Source: Irineochytrium annulatum
Taxonomy: Eukaryota; Chytridiomycota; Chytridiomycetes; Chytridiales; Chytridiaceae
NCBI GenBank assembly: GCA_027600665.1
Contig: JADGJL010000261.1
Span: 1-28,263, forward strand
Direction of reading: 5' to 3'
Length of the DNA stretch: 28,263 nucleotides
Part shown: piece by piece, positions 11,209 through 21,996 of the stretch
Layout: each line of letters begins with the position of its first letter
Position numbering within the stretch: the stretch's first letter is position 1
Made by a program: the position numbers and the translations under genes
Notes under the pieces: generated by a model
Database searches by the model: none
What the model saw: only the letters and a program-made list of their open reading frames with translations
Told to the model about the DNA's origin: nothing

Positions 11209-12712
11209 ATGCTGAAGGGCGCTTCAGGCGAGGTTGGCGATAAACGGGGCGTCAAATTCAAGCTTCCACCTGGCATTATGTTGGTGCCATTTGACGAGGA
11301 CCTGATCCGCTGCATCCTCGGTCAACTGGACCCGACGACCCTGGCCGGGAGACTCGCGCTGTATTCCTCCTTAATGTCCTCGACGTCGATGCTCAGGATC
11401 GCGGCACCGCTGTTATGGAACTCATGGGCCGGCCTCGACCTTGTCCACGGCGTGGTCATCCATCACGATGTCAGCGAGAAAATCATCCAACTTCCTGAGA
11501 ACGCTTTGCGAGAGCTGTCTTTGCAACGAATGTTTCCGAATCAGCGGCCGGGCACGATGGCATGGCGCTGGAGCATGTACCTTCGCTCGATCACTAGGCT
11601 GCACATTGTCGTAGGGGAGGCTCAGCACGTAGCTTCGGAGTACGGGGAGCACCTTGATCAAATTCGCGAGGTCTTCATTTACTGCAATCGATCATCAGCG
11701 GAACTTCCAACCGCCGACCATGCTGGGACATTCGCCTACGTTTTGGACGCAATGGCTGTTGCATAAAGTTGACGGAGGCTTATCGGTACCGAAGATGAGG
11801 TTCCGAAATGTGCATATGGACATCGTGAGGGGGTTCCTAAGCTGGCGCATCAAGAGCCTTCAAATCGCTGCCATCTCAGCCTTTGATATAGATGAGGTGT
11901 TGGAGATACCGACGCTTGAAACTCTGCATTTGGGGGACGAACAATGCGGCGGCTTCATGAACGACGACATTATACGCTCTTTACAGAAATCGAAGACGCT
12001 GCGTGATATCAGGTGGACGGCAGAAAAATTCGAACACAATTTGCAATCGTTGCCGTCGACGCTAACCTGGATTAGCGGCCCAGCCCACGAAGTGAGAAAT
12101 GAAAGGTTGCACTTTGATGAATTGATGGAAACCGTGAGGCCGTCACTGCGTTATCTCAGCATCCACCTTGGTGCGCTCTCGGAAAACATCATGCAATCGG
12201 CTGTGAACCTGACGAAGTTGTCTCTCGGCTTGACGGGTCTTGCTAACAAGGCCGTTGACATTGGCGCGCTATCAGTCTTAAAGAGCTTAACGGAGTTATC
12301 CATTAGGGTTCAAGGTTATTATACGTCTTCGATTCTGTTCGTAAATGCGGCCACCGTTTCCTCGTTGCCGCTGCTAAGAAAGCTCACGGTAATGGGAACT
12401 GGTGCCGGGTCGGCGGTGGTAGACTTTTCGCAGCAGTTTACTGCGCTCAAAATTACGAATGGCACATTGATCGTGGACAAAACGGACATGGTTTGGAACG
12501 GGATGCAAGCTCTAGAAGAGCTTTGGCTGAGGGATGTGAACATAGCGACGAAAGCACGAGAGCCGTATGACTTGCAGTTCGAAGCCATACTTGAGAACCA
12601 GGCGGCCTCGCCGAGCCTCTGCCTATTAGATTGGATAAACGGTAGGGTGAAAAAGAAGTTGCACGACTGGCGGCACGGGTTTAGGAATAGGAAGATTATC
12701 ACGGAAGTTTGA
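11209..12712 (+). CDS. F-box-like / leucine-rich repeat protein
   Basis: Two exons, 11209-11628 and 11699-12712 (477 aa). The 70-base intron (GTAGCT...ATCATCAG) reconciles two frames that would otherwise look like a frameshift and gives the join GEAQH/RNFQPP. Residues about 22-65 (MLVPFDEDLIRCILGQLDP, then RIAAPLLWNSW) have the F-box-like pattern common in large fungal families: an acidic start, a Leu-rich helix and a closing aromatic LLW. The rest has irregular leucine-rich segments (LQIAAISAFDI, LETLHLGD, LRYLSIHLG, LTKLSLGLTG, LTELSIRVQG, LRKLTVMG, LEELWLRDVNI). By family it would be an SCF ubiquitin-ligase substrate receptor; its substrate cannot be read. An alternative start is the ATG at 11278. 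Confidence 0.75.
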
Positions 12713-13083
12713 AAAACGATTCAGAAGTTTTAAGGCCAAACATCGCAAAACTTATTTTTCGAATATGGGCTTACAGCCGCGTATGGATAAGCACGGGCAA
12801 TTATATCGTGACAAACATGTACTGTGCAAACTTTGCTCCGTTAGTCATTCTATTCGCAAAATGCTTTCCATGGATATCAAAGAATACATTCACCTTACAG
12901 CAAGGCGTGACAAAAACAGCAAATGTATTAATTCGTGCCTTGCGAGTATCGTCAGAAAATTATCTACACAAAGTATGTAGACATTCGCCAAGCCCATCGC
13001 GTGAGGGTATTCGGTTCCTGACATAAGCGAGCGCCCACACTCTCGCGCCACAGCGCACTACCCAAATTATTGGCGTCCCCTCC
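12713..13083. other. convergent spacer, F-box-like / EMC6 3' ends
   Basis: AT-rich spacer holding two convergent 3' ends. A 105-codon plus-strand frame runs through it but has no start context, composition or family feature that supports a gene. Confidence 0.5.
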
Positions 13084-13521
13084 TCATCCTGACGCGTACA
13101 CATGCACCAGCCCATAAAACAACGTCCAAAATAGCACGTAACTGAACATGCTCCCGACCACCTCGTGCGTCAATACCATCCACCACCCAACCAGGTACTT
13201 CCCCGGCTGCCCCTTGGCCGAGTAAACGTGCAGCATGGCCGACATTAGGGCCGATGCCAGGAGGTAAAAGTAGAAGCCCGAAAGGCCCTGAAGGCCGAGG
13301 ATCCCGGCCGCCGCGCCGGCGACCGCGGCGAGGGTGCTGCGGGTGTAGTTGAGGATGCGGATGTTGTGCTGGATTGCTGCAATGGGCGGCAGGCGTCAGC
13401 AAGATCGAAATAGCGCACGCCGAAGGGAGACGACTGTATGGCGATGATCGCGCTCACCTTCGCCTGAGACCGGGTTGTAGCCCTTTGTAGGATCGCCCTG
13501 AACAACTGGTGGTGGGTTCAT
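13084..13521 (-). CDS. EMC6: ER membrane protein complex subunit 6
   Basis: Exons 13521-13458 and 13376-13084, joined across an 81-base intron (118 aa). The protein matches EMC6 end to end: an N-terminal amphipathic stretch with IQHNIRILNYTRSTLAAVAG, then AAGILGLQGLSGFYFYLLAS as first membrane segment, and a C-terminal segment FSYVLFWTLFYGLVHVY nearly identical in pattern to the animal and yeast protein. EMC6 is part of the membrane core of the ER membrane protein complex, which inserts tail-anchored and multi-pass proteins. The intron is phase 1 (GAAG/gtgagc...ttgcag). It lies 217 bases downstream of the CLASP stop codon on the same strand. Confidence 0.96.
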
Positions 13522-13738
13522 GATGGAGTTGACTTTTGCGAGGTTTGACGACCTTGGTGTTGTGCTTTTACCTTTATTAATATTTGGAAAAGGAAGCTAT
13601 AAATCGGGATTTTGAGAAAGGCAGGAATTAAATAACATGTCACTTTCAACCTAAATACAAGAAACAATAATATAACGATGTCCAAGCCGAGTAAAAGAAG
13701 CAAATACAAGTAGGCGTGAATTGCGAATCAAAGTGGTC

Positions 13739-16700
13739 TCACAACATTGCCTCTGCACCTAAAGCGGGCAAATTCCTCTTTTTCCTCTCCGTCTCGGCGT
13801 AACACTTCAGCACCTTAAACATCGGCGCTGACAGTTGCGCCCTCGTCCGGTCCCAAAACCGCCTCGGCTCCACCGCCCGCGAAAGCGATATCCGCACCAA
13901 AAGGTCGGTCGAGACTTTTCTCAGGTAGGTTACGCAGTCGCGCTGGTTAAGGATCTATCACAACACAAATAAGATATCAAGCAGCACACAAAAGGTAGCT
14001 GGACGGGTAAGAACAAAATTGCAAATACATACCGGACAACAAACGCCGATTAGCTTCCTCTCCCAGTCATCGGGCCAAACTGACTCCCTCTGCATGTCCA
14101 TAATCACCACCAGGCAATGCACGGCCGAGGCCTCCGTAGTTGGCCGTAATCGCGTTGGCGTCGGCGGGTAAGACCCAGGTACCGTCTCACCCCATGGCGC
14201 CGATTTCGGGAGGTTGGCGGGGTCCACATATGACAGTAGAATATCAAATAGAACCTTCACGTCGCCGTGCGCCATCAGGGTCTCCACGGCCGAATTAGCG
14301 GACGACGAGACCTTACAAGAGCAGATATAAGTAACCTTTTTAAAGGGGCTGTACTACCTTGCTGTTATAGTCCTCTCGCAAACGCAGAAGAATATTGCAA
14401 AGCGTTTTTTCTCGGGACCTCGACGCCTCGGCCACTATAAGGAGCTCCTTCATAGCGAGCAAGAGACGTTCCATACGATCGGGCTGGAGAAAAGGCATTA
14501 GCGCAAACCGGAGATCTAGAGTGTACGCACCTTCACCTCCTGCTTAAACGCGATCAGTATCGCATCAACGAGATCGCCCGCTTTCGAATTCCTCTCACTG
14601 CGGCTGGCGCTGTTGAAGGCGGCCTGCATGTCCGCCACGTCCTGATCCGCCCAAGTCCCCGCGCTCAAAAACGACTCAATCTTCTCCATCCTCGTAGTGA
14701 AATCGGTCTCATCCGTTTCCATCGCTCCATTACCGACCATGCCACCACGCGGTTCGTGGAGGTGCCCCGAAGACGTTCGCATCCCCATTACTCGGTCACC
14801 GCCCGTCTCTACAAACCCATTGACATTGTCGATAACCTGGTCGAAGCCGAGGTCCATCGCCTGCGCGTTGCCATGAACGTCTTCGACATCCTCGAGGATC
14901 GGGTCCGCGTCTTGATGCTCCACCTCCTCTTTCTCCTCGTCCATTCGCATCGCGACCTCTGCAGCCGCTTTGCGCTGTGCAGCCGGACCGACAAACAGAT
15001 ACGGCGAGTTCGGGCCGTCCGTATTCATCCAACCGGCGCCACCAACGGAGCGTCGCGCCGCGAATGGATCGCCGCAAAGTCCCGACGGACCGGTCGGCCG
15101 ACCGTTAGGGACGCTAAAGGCGCGCCCAAGGCCATTAAGCGGCGCCGTCGACTTCGCCGGCATCGGCGTCGTGTTGTTATCCCCGGGCGACCCAACCGGT
15201 GTAGTTTTCTGAGGACTGTCCGGAGCAGAAGCGGGCTGCAAAATGAGGGAACTCTCGTTCATGCTTATGTCTGCGAACATGGACGGTATCGGCTCCTAAT
15301 ATATTTGTCAATTCAAAAATTTCGGAATAGGAAGAAATATTACCGTGTTCAAAATGAGAGATTCATCGTCGCCAACGGTCGCCGCCTCAAAAGTCATATT
15401 CGCGAGCCCGCTGCTATCCTCATCTTGCAGGTTCGCCACCTCCTCTTGTTCATCGATCTCGGTCGCTCCATCAAGATCATCCATTACCATCTCCGTCGGG
15501 ACCACGGGGTAATACATCTCCGCAAAAGCGGCCCCGCCATCAGCTTTAACATTTACGATGGGCTCTGGCTGCTCCTCCGCCGCCTCGTCCGCCTCATCCG
15601 CCAACCCAATTGAGTCCGTGATCTCATGATCAAATCCAATCCAAGCAGTCTCAAACGCATCCCTGTTCCAACCCCGAATCCTCTCTAGCACACCCCGTAC
15701 CGTCGCTCGGATCCGCTCCTCGTCCTCGCCACCGGCGCCTCCCCGCACGGTCGAAGCGCTCGACCTCCTCCTCGGGCCTGCGGACACGCCCCCGTGATGA
15801 ACGGCAACGAGCGAGTTTAGGAACCCCCGAACCTTATTGCCCTGCGCAAAGAACTTCGCCGCTTCACCAACACCTTCCTCCACAAGTGCACCGATGAGGG
15901 CCACGAGCTGGCCCGTAAGAGCCTCATGGCCCGCGGAGCGTCTGCTTCTCGGTGTCGTCGACCGCAACCGGAGTGCCTCCTCCAGCAACTCGAGGCCGGG
16001 TACGACGCCGTCCTCGCCGCTGTGTAGCAGCCGCGCATGGAGTGCTTCAAAAAGAGCAACGTCCATCCTCGAAAGAGGAACGACGGGCGTCGCGACGAGC
16101 ATCCGCATGACGCCCGGCACGAGGGCGCCGCGGAGGATGTCGCTGTCCGTCCACCCGTTCGAGAGGAGTGCGCCGAGGAGGCCCGGATGGCCCGTCAAGA
16201 TACGGCGGGTGATGCCGCCGTCATCTTTCGCCTCGGCCTCCTGCATCAACAGAGCCGGCAGCCGTGAGGCGAGAAGCAACCCGTCCTTGGGCCTCACGTG
16301 CGCGTTCGGCTGCTCGCCGACCTTCAATGCATCCTCCACCGCATCAAGGCCGTTGAGCAGCTGCTGGTGCTCACTTAGCGGCTCCTCCACCGGCATTGGC
16401 TCCGTAACAGGCTCCGCCGTGTGGCTCTCGGAGGGTAGAAGTTCCATCGGCACCGGCGGAAGGACGGGAGGAACCGGTGTTAAACGTTCGCGCTTTTGTC
16501 CGGACGGCGTCGGCAGGGAAGAGTGCGGGCCGTCGGCGGCGGGTGCGGCCGTGCCGTGAATACTCATCGACGAGTTTGGGCGGTGCGACATGGTGACGCG
16601 AGGGATGGCAGAGCGTGGTGCGGGTTTGGCAGCACCCAGGTATTTTGACAGCGCCTTCTGCGTTGTTGGGTCGAGGGAGTTGTAGAGGCTGCGTTGTAGC

Positions 16701-17662
16701 AAATAATTAGCCCACAAGAAACGAACTGGCTTCAAAAACGTTGTTTACTACCTCTCCGCTTTCTCGGGCCACCCAGTCTTGAGCAGCTCAAAAGCGTCTC
16801 TGCCCTTTTCTCTGACTCCGGGGTTCGCGTCCTCAACCCCCTTCTTAACACATCGCTCAACGATCGAGATACCCCCCATCTTGTCCAACATATTCCCGTT
16901 CACGCCTGCCTGCCTCGCTCCAGGCGCCGACGGCCCACCTTTTAGCACGATAACGATGAAGGACATGCCGTGTTGCCTGGCGTTCGGGTCCTTATCGAGA
17001 AGAACCAGGGCCGAGAGCAATTTAAGGGATGCGAGTGTACACGCATGGGACTTCAGGACGCCGTCGATGGCTGCAACACCGGAAGCGCACACCACAGCGG
17101 CCTTCTTGCGGACCAGAGGCACAAGGGCTCCGAGGAGGGCCTCAAGAGGCGGCGGGTGGTGCGGGTCGGGGTGGAGGAGCTGCGGGTGCGGCCGAAGGAG
17201 TTGAGCAAGATCCGAGGCGAGAACGGCGGCGGTGCTGGTCAGGGCTGAGCGAGGGCTTGCGAGCTGTCAAGCGGGCAAGTATTGCTATGAGTATGCCAAA
17301 AAGCGATGGAAAAGGAGGACGAAAGAACTCACAGCCTTAACAGCACACCCAACGACGGCCCTCACATACTCCTGCCCATGTCCAACGTCACACTCCCTTC
17401 CCATATTCCCCCTCAGGACCGCTCTGCACCGCTGCAGCGCGCCTTGGTGCTTGGACCAGTTATGCTCGTTCTCGCGCTCAGCAAAGACGGCTAGGAGCTC
17501 GCGGGTCTCATAGTCGAGGTCCCGGGCAGGGACGTGCGAGGCGGCCGGCGTTGCGGGCGTGGCCGAGCCCGGGCGGGGCGGGCTGCTGCGGTGAGAGGGC
17601 GTTGCCGGTGCGCTCGGGCGCACCAGGACGGGCGCGATGTCCTCGAGCGGTGGGAGGGTCAT
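13739..17662 (-). CDS. CLASP-family microtubule plus-end protein (Stu1/Cls1-like)
   Basis: Seven exons: 17662-17333, 17263-16752, 16688-15344, 15295-14531, 14483-14358, 14311-14033, 13954-13739 (1190 aa); all joins keep frame. Residues about 60-280 form the CLASP N-terminal TOG/HEAT domain: FAERENEHNWSKHQGALQR, PLVRKKAAVVCASGVAAI, LVLLDKDPNARQHGMSF, GVREKGRDAFELLKTGWPEK. A Ser/Pro-rich, basic linker follows, with PRSAIPRVTMSHRPNSS, then acidic and Pro-rich segments. The C-terminal exons are helical (RMERLLLAMKELLIVAEAS, LCNILLRLREDYNSK, AVHCLVVIMDMQ), as expected of the C-terminal HEAT repeats. CLASPs stabilise microtubules and promote rescue at spindle and cortex. The family match is strong in the N-terminal domain and weaker toward the C-terminus. 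Start chosen at the first ATG of the open frame. Confidence 0.9.
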
Positions 17663-18209
17663 CGTTTTCTCGTGCTGGGAGCGTAAAGTCGCGTGTGGTG
17701 ACGACGTGCGGAGTGGTCAAGGTGTGAGGGGGGTCCCTTGTGAGCCAGAGATTACTCGCGGGTGACCGGCAAGGTCGTCGACGGTCGCAGGGTGTTCCCT
17801 CGGCGGATTTGAGCCCGGGGGTCGTGCAGGGCGAGTCCTTGAGGTGTTCCCTCACTGAGGTTGATGCTTGATGCTGCGAAAATCGTCACCACCGAACTTC
17901 GAAGTCCAGAGGTGGATTTCAGCCAATGATATTTAATCTTCTTGCGGAAATAAGCTGGCATTTAGAACTCATCATAGAAGAAAATTAGTATATTCTTTAA
18001 CGCGCATAGAAACATCATCGGCTTCCAAAAAAAAAAAAAAACAAATACCATCCAAAGACAAACCACATATGAGACCATCCAAGAGATTTGGGAATAAACG
18101 AGGGAGCCTTCAGCGAACAGAAACATGGACACGGCACATGGTTTAAGAATGTAAATATATAAAATGAACAATTCCTTGCACGACAAAGGGCCGTAATCAG
18201 TCTACGTAG
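17663..18209. other. spacer with CLASP promoter and A15 tract
   Basis: It holds the 5' region of CLASP and the 3' region of the DOMON/b561 gene, both minus-strand. The element GGTGTTCCCTC occurs twice (17789-17799 and 17844-17854). A 15-base A run lies at 18027-18041. No gene is seen. Confidence 0.5.
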
Positions 18210-19589
18210 CTAAGCGCTCGCTGTACGCGGCGGCGCGGTCAAAGGAGTGGACGCGGTCCGCGCAGGAGGCATCGGCCTTGCCACATGCCCCATTCCGTTA
18301 CTATCACCTTGCGCCATCATAAAGTTATCCTCCTTCCCTTCCTCTCCACCCGCATCCCCGTGTGACGGCACCCTCCCAACATTCCCTTGCACATGATGAA
18401 CCTGCCCGAACCTGACCTGCCCGATCACCATCGCGACGAACCCGAGCCCGATCCACACCGAGCACAGTATCACGACAGCCGTCGAGACGCCATATATCGA
18501 CACGTCGTTGTACCGATACATCCCAAGGTACACGTTCACGATGCCGAGCAAGAACAAACCCCTCCCCAACCACCAGTGCGCCTTGTCCCACCACGGCACG
18601 CCCATCCTCCCGGGGCTCCACAGCGCGTTCGACACAAACCCCATGATCACCTGGACGACCAACCCGCACACGATCGCGAGCCCGATCTGCTCGTGCGGGC
18701 TCCTGAAGTGCGGGGGCAGGCGCGTGAGGAACTTGACGAGGAAGCCCGCGATGGTGAGGGACCCAGTGACGACGAGCATGAGGAAGACGTGGATGCGGAA
18801 CCACCAGACGCCCAGGAGGTCCTTGAGGAACCTGGCGACGAAGATGCCGAGAAAGGGGGAGACGCACCAGGCGACGAACATAAGTGCCCCATGGACGACC
18901 GAGGCGCGGTCGTCGGTCCCCAGAGGTCCTAAAGGCAGGAGGCGGGACGGTTGAGCGCTTGTGACGACCAACGGGTTCGGGTCCGTGCCGTTGCCGCCAG
19001 TGCTATTGTTGCCGCCGCCGGATGGCGCGGAGAGATCGCCGGTGAAGGAGGAGGAGAAGTCGTGTTGCGGGACGGAGAGGGATGCAGGCGAGGAACCCGA
19101 TGGCGCGCGGGAGGAGTAGGCGAAGATATAGCCGGTTTTTGCCGGGGAGGGGTTGACGCTCTGGCCCGAGTTGCCAGCGGGGAGGGCGTTAGGTCTGCTT
19201 GCGGTGAAAGATATCCTTGCCCATGACGGCGGCGTGCCCGACAGCGGAAGTTGAGTCCATGCCGACTTGCGGTTGAGCCGGACACCGTATTGATACGTCG
19301 TGGCGGCATACAAGCTGACACCGCCGGAGGTGTTGGCGTAGCCGATCGCGACGTCACCGCCCGACATGGTCGTGGTCCCCGCGCCGAGTCCGGCCCAGCC
19401 AGGTGCCGCCGAGTTCACTGTGTAGGTCGTAAACTTGCCAGCGGCGTCGCCGTCGGCTGTGATGCAGTAGTAGGAATTTGGATCGGCAAGGTTCGACGTC
19501 GGGTTGCCGTTCGAGTCGAAGCAGACGGTGCCGTGCGATAGGACGGCGGGGACGACAACCGCCAGCAACGACAGCGCGCGGAGGAACAT
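18210..19589 (-). CDS. DOMON domain-cytochrome b561 membrane protein
   Basis: Single exon, 459 aa from the ATG at 19589 (an ATG 33 bases upstream would weaken the signal peptide). Signal peptide FLRALSLLAVVVPAVLS; extracellular DOMON domain with PGWAGLGAGTTTMSGGDVAIGY, the hallmark of cellobiose-dehydrogenase-type cytochrome domains; a Ser/Gly/Asn linker; then a b561 core of five membrane segments. Four histidines in the expected places (VHGALMF, FRIHVFL, SPHEQIG, KAHWWLGR) are likely ligands of two hemes. The tail is soluble and Gly/Pro-rich. Such proteins move electrons across the plasma membrane, often toward metals or extracellular acceptors; the acceptor here cannot be told. The lack of introns is unusual beside its neighbours. 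Confidence 0.92.
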   Translation of the reverse strand: MFLRALSLLAVVVPAVLSHGTVCFDSNGNPTSNLADPNSYYCITADGDAAGKFTTYTVNSAAPGWAGLGAGTTTMSGGDVAIGYANTSGGVSLYAATTYQYGVRLNRKSAWTQLPLSGTPPSWARISFTASRPNALPAGNSGQSVNPSPAKTGYIFAYSSRAPSGSSPASLSVPQHDFSSSFTGDLSAPSGGGNNSTGGNGTDPNPLVVTSAQPSRLLPLGPLGTDDRASVVHGALMFVAWCVSPFLGIFVARFLKDLLGVWWFRIHVFLMLVVTGSLTIAGFLVKFLTRLPPHFRSPHEQIGLAIVCGLVVQVIMGFVSNALWSPGRMGVPWWDKAHWWLGRGLFLLGIVNVYLGMYRYNDVSIYGVSTAVVILCSVWIGLGFVAMVIGQVRFGQVHHVQGNVGRVPSHGDAGGEEGKEDNFMMAQGDSNGMGHVARPMPPARTASTPLTAPPRTASA

Positions 19590-20152
19590 GGCCGCCAGGG
19601 GGTAAGGTTGCGCTCCCGGCATCGTACAGGACGCACACAGGGGTGAGCTGGCGTCGGGAGAAGGTGTGTGGCCGCAACCGGAGGCCCGAGGTTGTCTCGA
19701 GCGCGCAGCAGACGAGAGGTGTCTTGAGCTAGTGCTGTGTGCTTAAATGGCTTGCGTCAAATGACCAAGCCGCTCACCAAAGGATCATTACCACTAAGTT
19801 CGTGCATGCGACGACGTTATACACTGAACAATAAAATATAATATCGTACCCGACTCCTAAAACTGCCGTTTGCTAATATCCCAGGAGCCAAACACTGCGA
19901 CAACGAAGGAGTGAGAACATTATCTACATAATAATATGAAGCATAGTACAGACAGTCAGGTGCAAGGCAATTATACAACAGAAAAATCACCAAAAAGGTG
20001 ATGCTGTCAGAAACAGTATACTCAGGCAATAAACAACGAGCAAAAGAACCGCCGAAAGTAAACAGTCGATCACGCATGCTAAAGTGATCGCGGGACATAC
20101 CAAGAGCAGTAATCGCACGCTACACTCCTCGCTACTCTCGCTGTAAATATCT
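19590..20152. other. spacer, DOMON/b561 promoter side
   Basis: It holds the 5' region of the DOMON/b561 gene and the 3' region of the dispersed DUF7918-like gene. It is AT-rich from 19740 onward. No conserved frame, RNA gene or repeat is seen. Confidence 0.5.
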
Positions 20153-21346
20153 CTAATCCCGCGACGCCTTTACGCGCTTACGCCTGACCCTTGGCGCGGT
20201 CTCGGCTGGGCCATTCGAGGACTCCCGTTTGCCGGTCGCCAAAAGATCCTGCTTTATCATCGCTGCTTTGTCCAGGAGTTCCTTCAACGCCCCCTTCGAC
20301 AGCAGAATGCCTTGGTCTTCGAGAACATCTGCGGGGAAAAATTCAACGACAGACAAAGAGCAGATGAATGAGTCAAACGTAAATGACAACCACCGCAACT
20401 GACCCCGCGTGTTGTAGTTAAACACGGCCTTAAACTTCATGGGACCCTTATCGACGAAGAAGACCGGATTCTCGACTGGATCGCAGGCCTCAACGGCGCC
20501 GAAGCTAGCGAAGTAGATTTAACAAAAGGAAAAAACAAAAGGCCAAGATAGGCAAGCAACTAGGTGGAAGGGGTAAGCAGCTCACCTTGCCGTGCATCCC
20601 AGCGTCGCGACCCTCTTGCTCTGCTCATCCAAAGTCGGATCCCGAACCTCCGGCGCGGCCTCCATGCTCCCCTTCTCCCTCACCGCCTTTCCCCTGTAAA
20701 ACTCAAACCTCACGCTGCCCACCAACTCCGGCTTCACCGCCGTCCCCGGGCCCTCGACCCACTGCGGCCTGGCGAAAGACAACATCTGTATGTGATCGTC
20801 GTCGAGCATGTAACCCCTGATGCGCATGCTGTCGTGCGTGCCCGTGTGTTGGATGATGATGCTGTCGACGCAGAACTCGTCCACGTAGCACTCGCAGATC
20901 CAGGCGCGGCGGGAGGTCAGGCGCTCGTTGGCGATGTAGTGGAGGGAGAGGGAGAAGCGGCTGCCGAGGACGGCCTCGACGTGGCAGGTTGTGACGTTGC
21001 CGGAGGCTGTGGCGCGGACAGTCAGTTAAAGACAAAACCCATACAGGATATCAACAAGCAACCAAAACACAAAGATTTTAGGAATGGGGTTAGCAAGAAC
21101 AGCATACAAATGAACGAAGATGGAAAGCTCGGGGGTGGGGGCAAAGGAAAGTTCTTACTCGTCGGATTCAGTTCCGGAGCAGCAACGTCGACGCCATCAG
21201 CGGACTCGACGTAAAGCTTGACCTGGACGGATCGTCAGAGAACCGCGCCATCTTATCGGCGGGTGAAGCACCTCGAACTCGGCAGCGCCATCTGTTCCAA
21301 TGATCATTTGCACAACTTTGACTGTTTTCCCTTTCATGTATGACAT
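20153..21346 (-). CDS. DUF7918-like protein, dispersed copy
   Basis: Exons 21346-21272, 21222-21159, 21006-20586, 20504-20404, 20328-20153 (278 aa). The first join (49-base intron with a CTGAC branch) gives DGAAEFE/VKLYVESADG. The family pattern is clearest in this copy: TTCHVEAVLGSRFSLSL, WICECYVDEFCVDSIII, IRGYML, LVGSVRFEFYRGKAV, DEQSKRVATLG, FKAVFNYNTR then DVLEDQGILL. This follows fungal DUF7918 proteins (CyIea.sGk.F, ylDG, lGxIxVevyR, FxYRSR, LqxxGI) as I remember them. The tail is basic (RVRRKRVKASRD) and lacks the SUMO-interaction-like motifs of the array copies. The phase-1 intron after YNTR is shared with the intact array copies; the phase-2 intron before SFG is shared with copy 1. 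Function unknown. Confidence 0.82.
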
Positions 21347-21996
21347 GATATTAGTATCTGTGACTACCTGTAAATTATCGGTTGCCCCGCTCTCTCACCC
21401 GCCGCACCAAGTCCGCATTGCGGGGGTGAGCCACCGCCGCCTTGTGATGCCTGCATGACGAGTTTCGACGATAATGCTATACATAGCCGGGCTAATTGTT
21501 CTTAGCGCTCTGTCGGCCCCTCCGCCACCGTCTCGCGACGAGACCCAGTCATGCTGCTCTGTTCTGGTTGGTATTGTGGACCTGCGATCGAGTTGACTTG
21601 CCGACGGCGCGTCATAGAACATCTCGCACACCGCTGTATTATTTCACTAACCACCGCCGGCGGACGGCCACCGACCGTCCATTTCGATCATGTCTGTCCT
21701 TACTTCATCGTCTGTCATGAAGGATACACACAGCGCTTTCTTTAGTTGGACGTGGGCACGGAGATGTTGCTTGGCAGACCACCGCATACGAGTTCAGGTC
21801 TGAGCGTAACAAAGCCTAACCCATCATCTGCCTTTGTGATATGCGCACAACATGTTCACCTATCTGACTTGGGTGACCATGACTTGCCCAAGTTCAACAC
21901 CTTTTCAAGCAACATATCCTTTCACTCAATCGAAAACGAAATCGTGAGGGTATACGCAAGAAGCCCATGTATTGATGTATAAACGACCATCTGGAT
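21347..21996. other. intergenic spacer
   Basis: It separates the start of the dispersed DUF7918-like gene from the 3' end of RPL30. Small open frames exist on the plus strand but show no family feature or splice pattern. No RNA gene is seen. Confidence 0.5.

Noticed and set aside
11629..11766. Apparent frameshift in the F-box-like gene
   Set aside because: A 70-base GT...AG intron (11629-11698) restores the frame and fits local intron sizes.
14756..15613. 285-codon plus-strand open frame
   Set aside because: It lies antisense to CLASP exons 3 and 4, which have clear family conservation on the minus strand, and it has no domain of its own.
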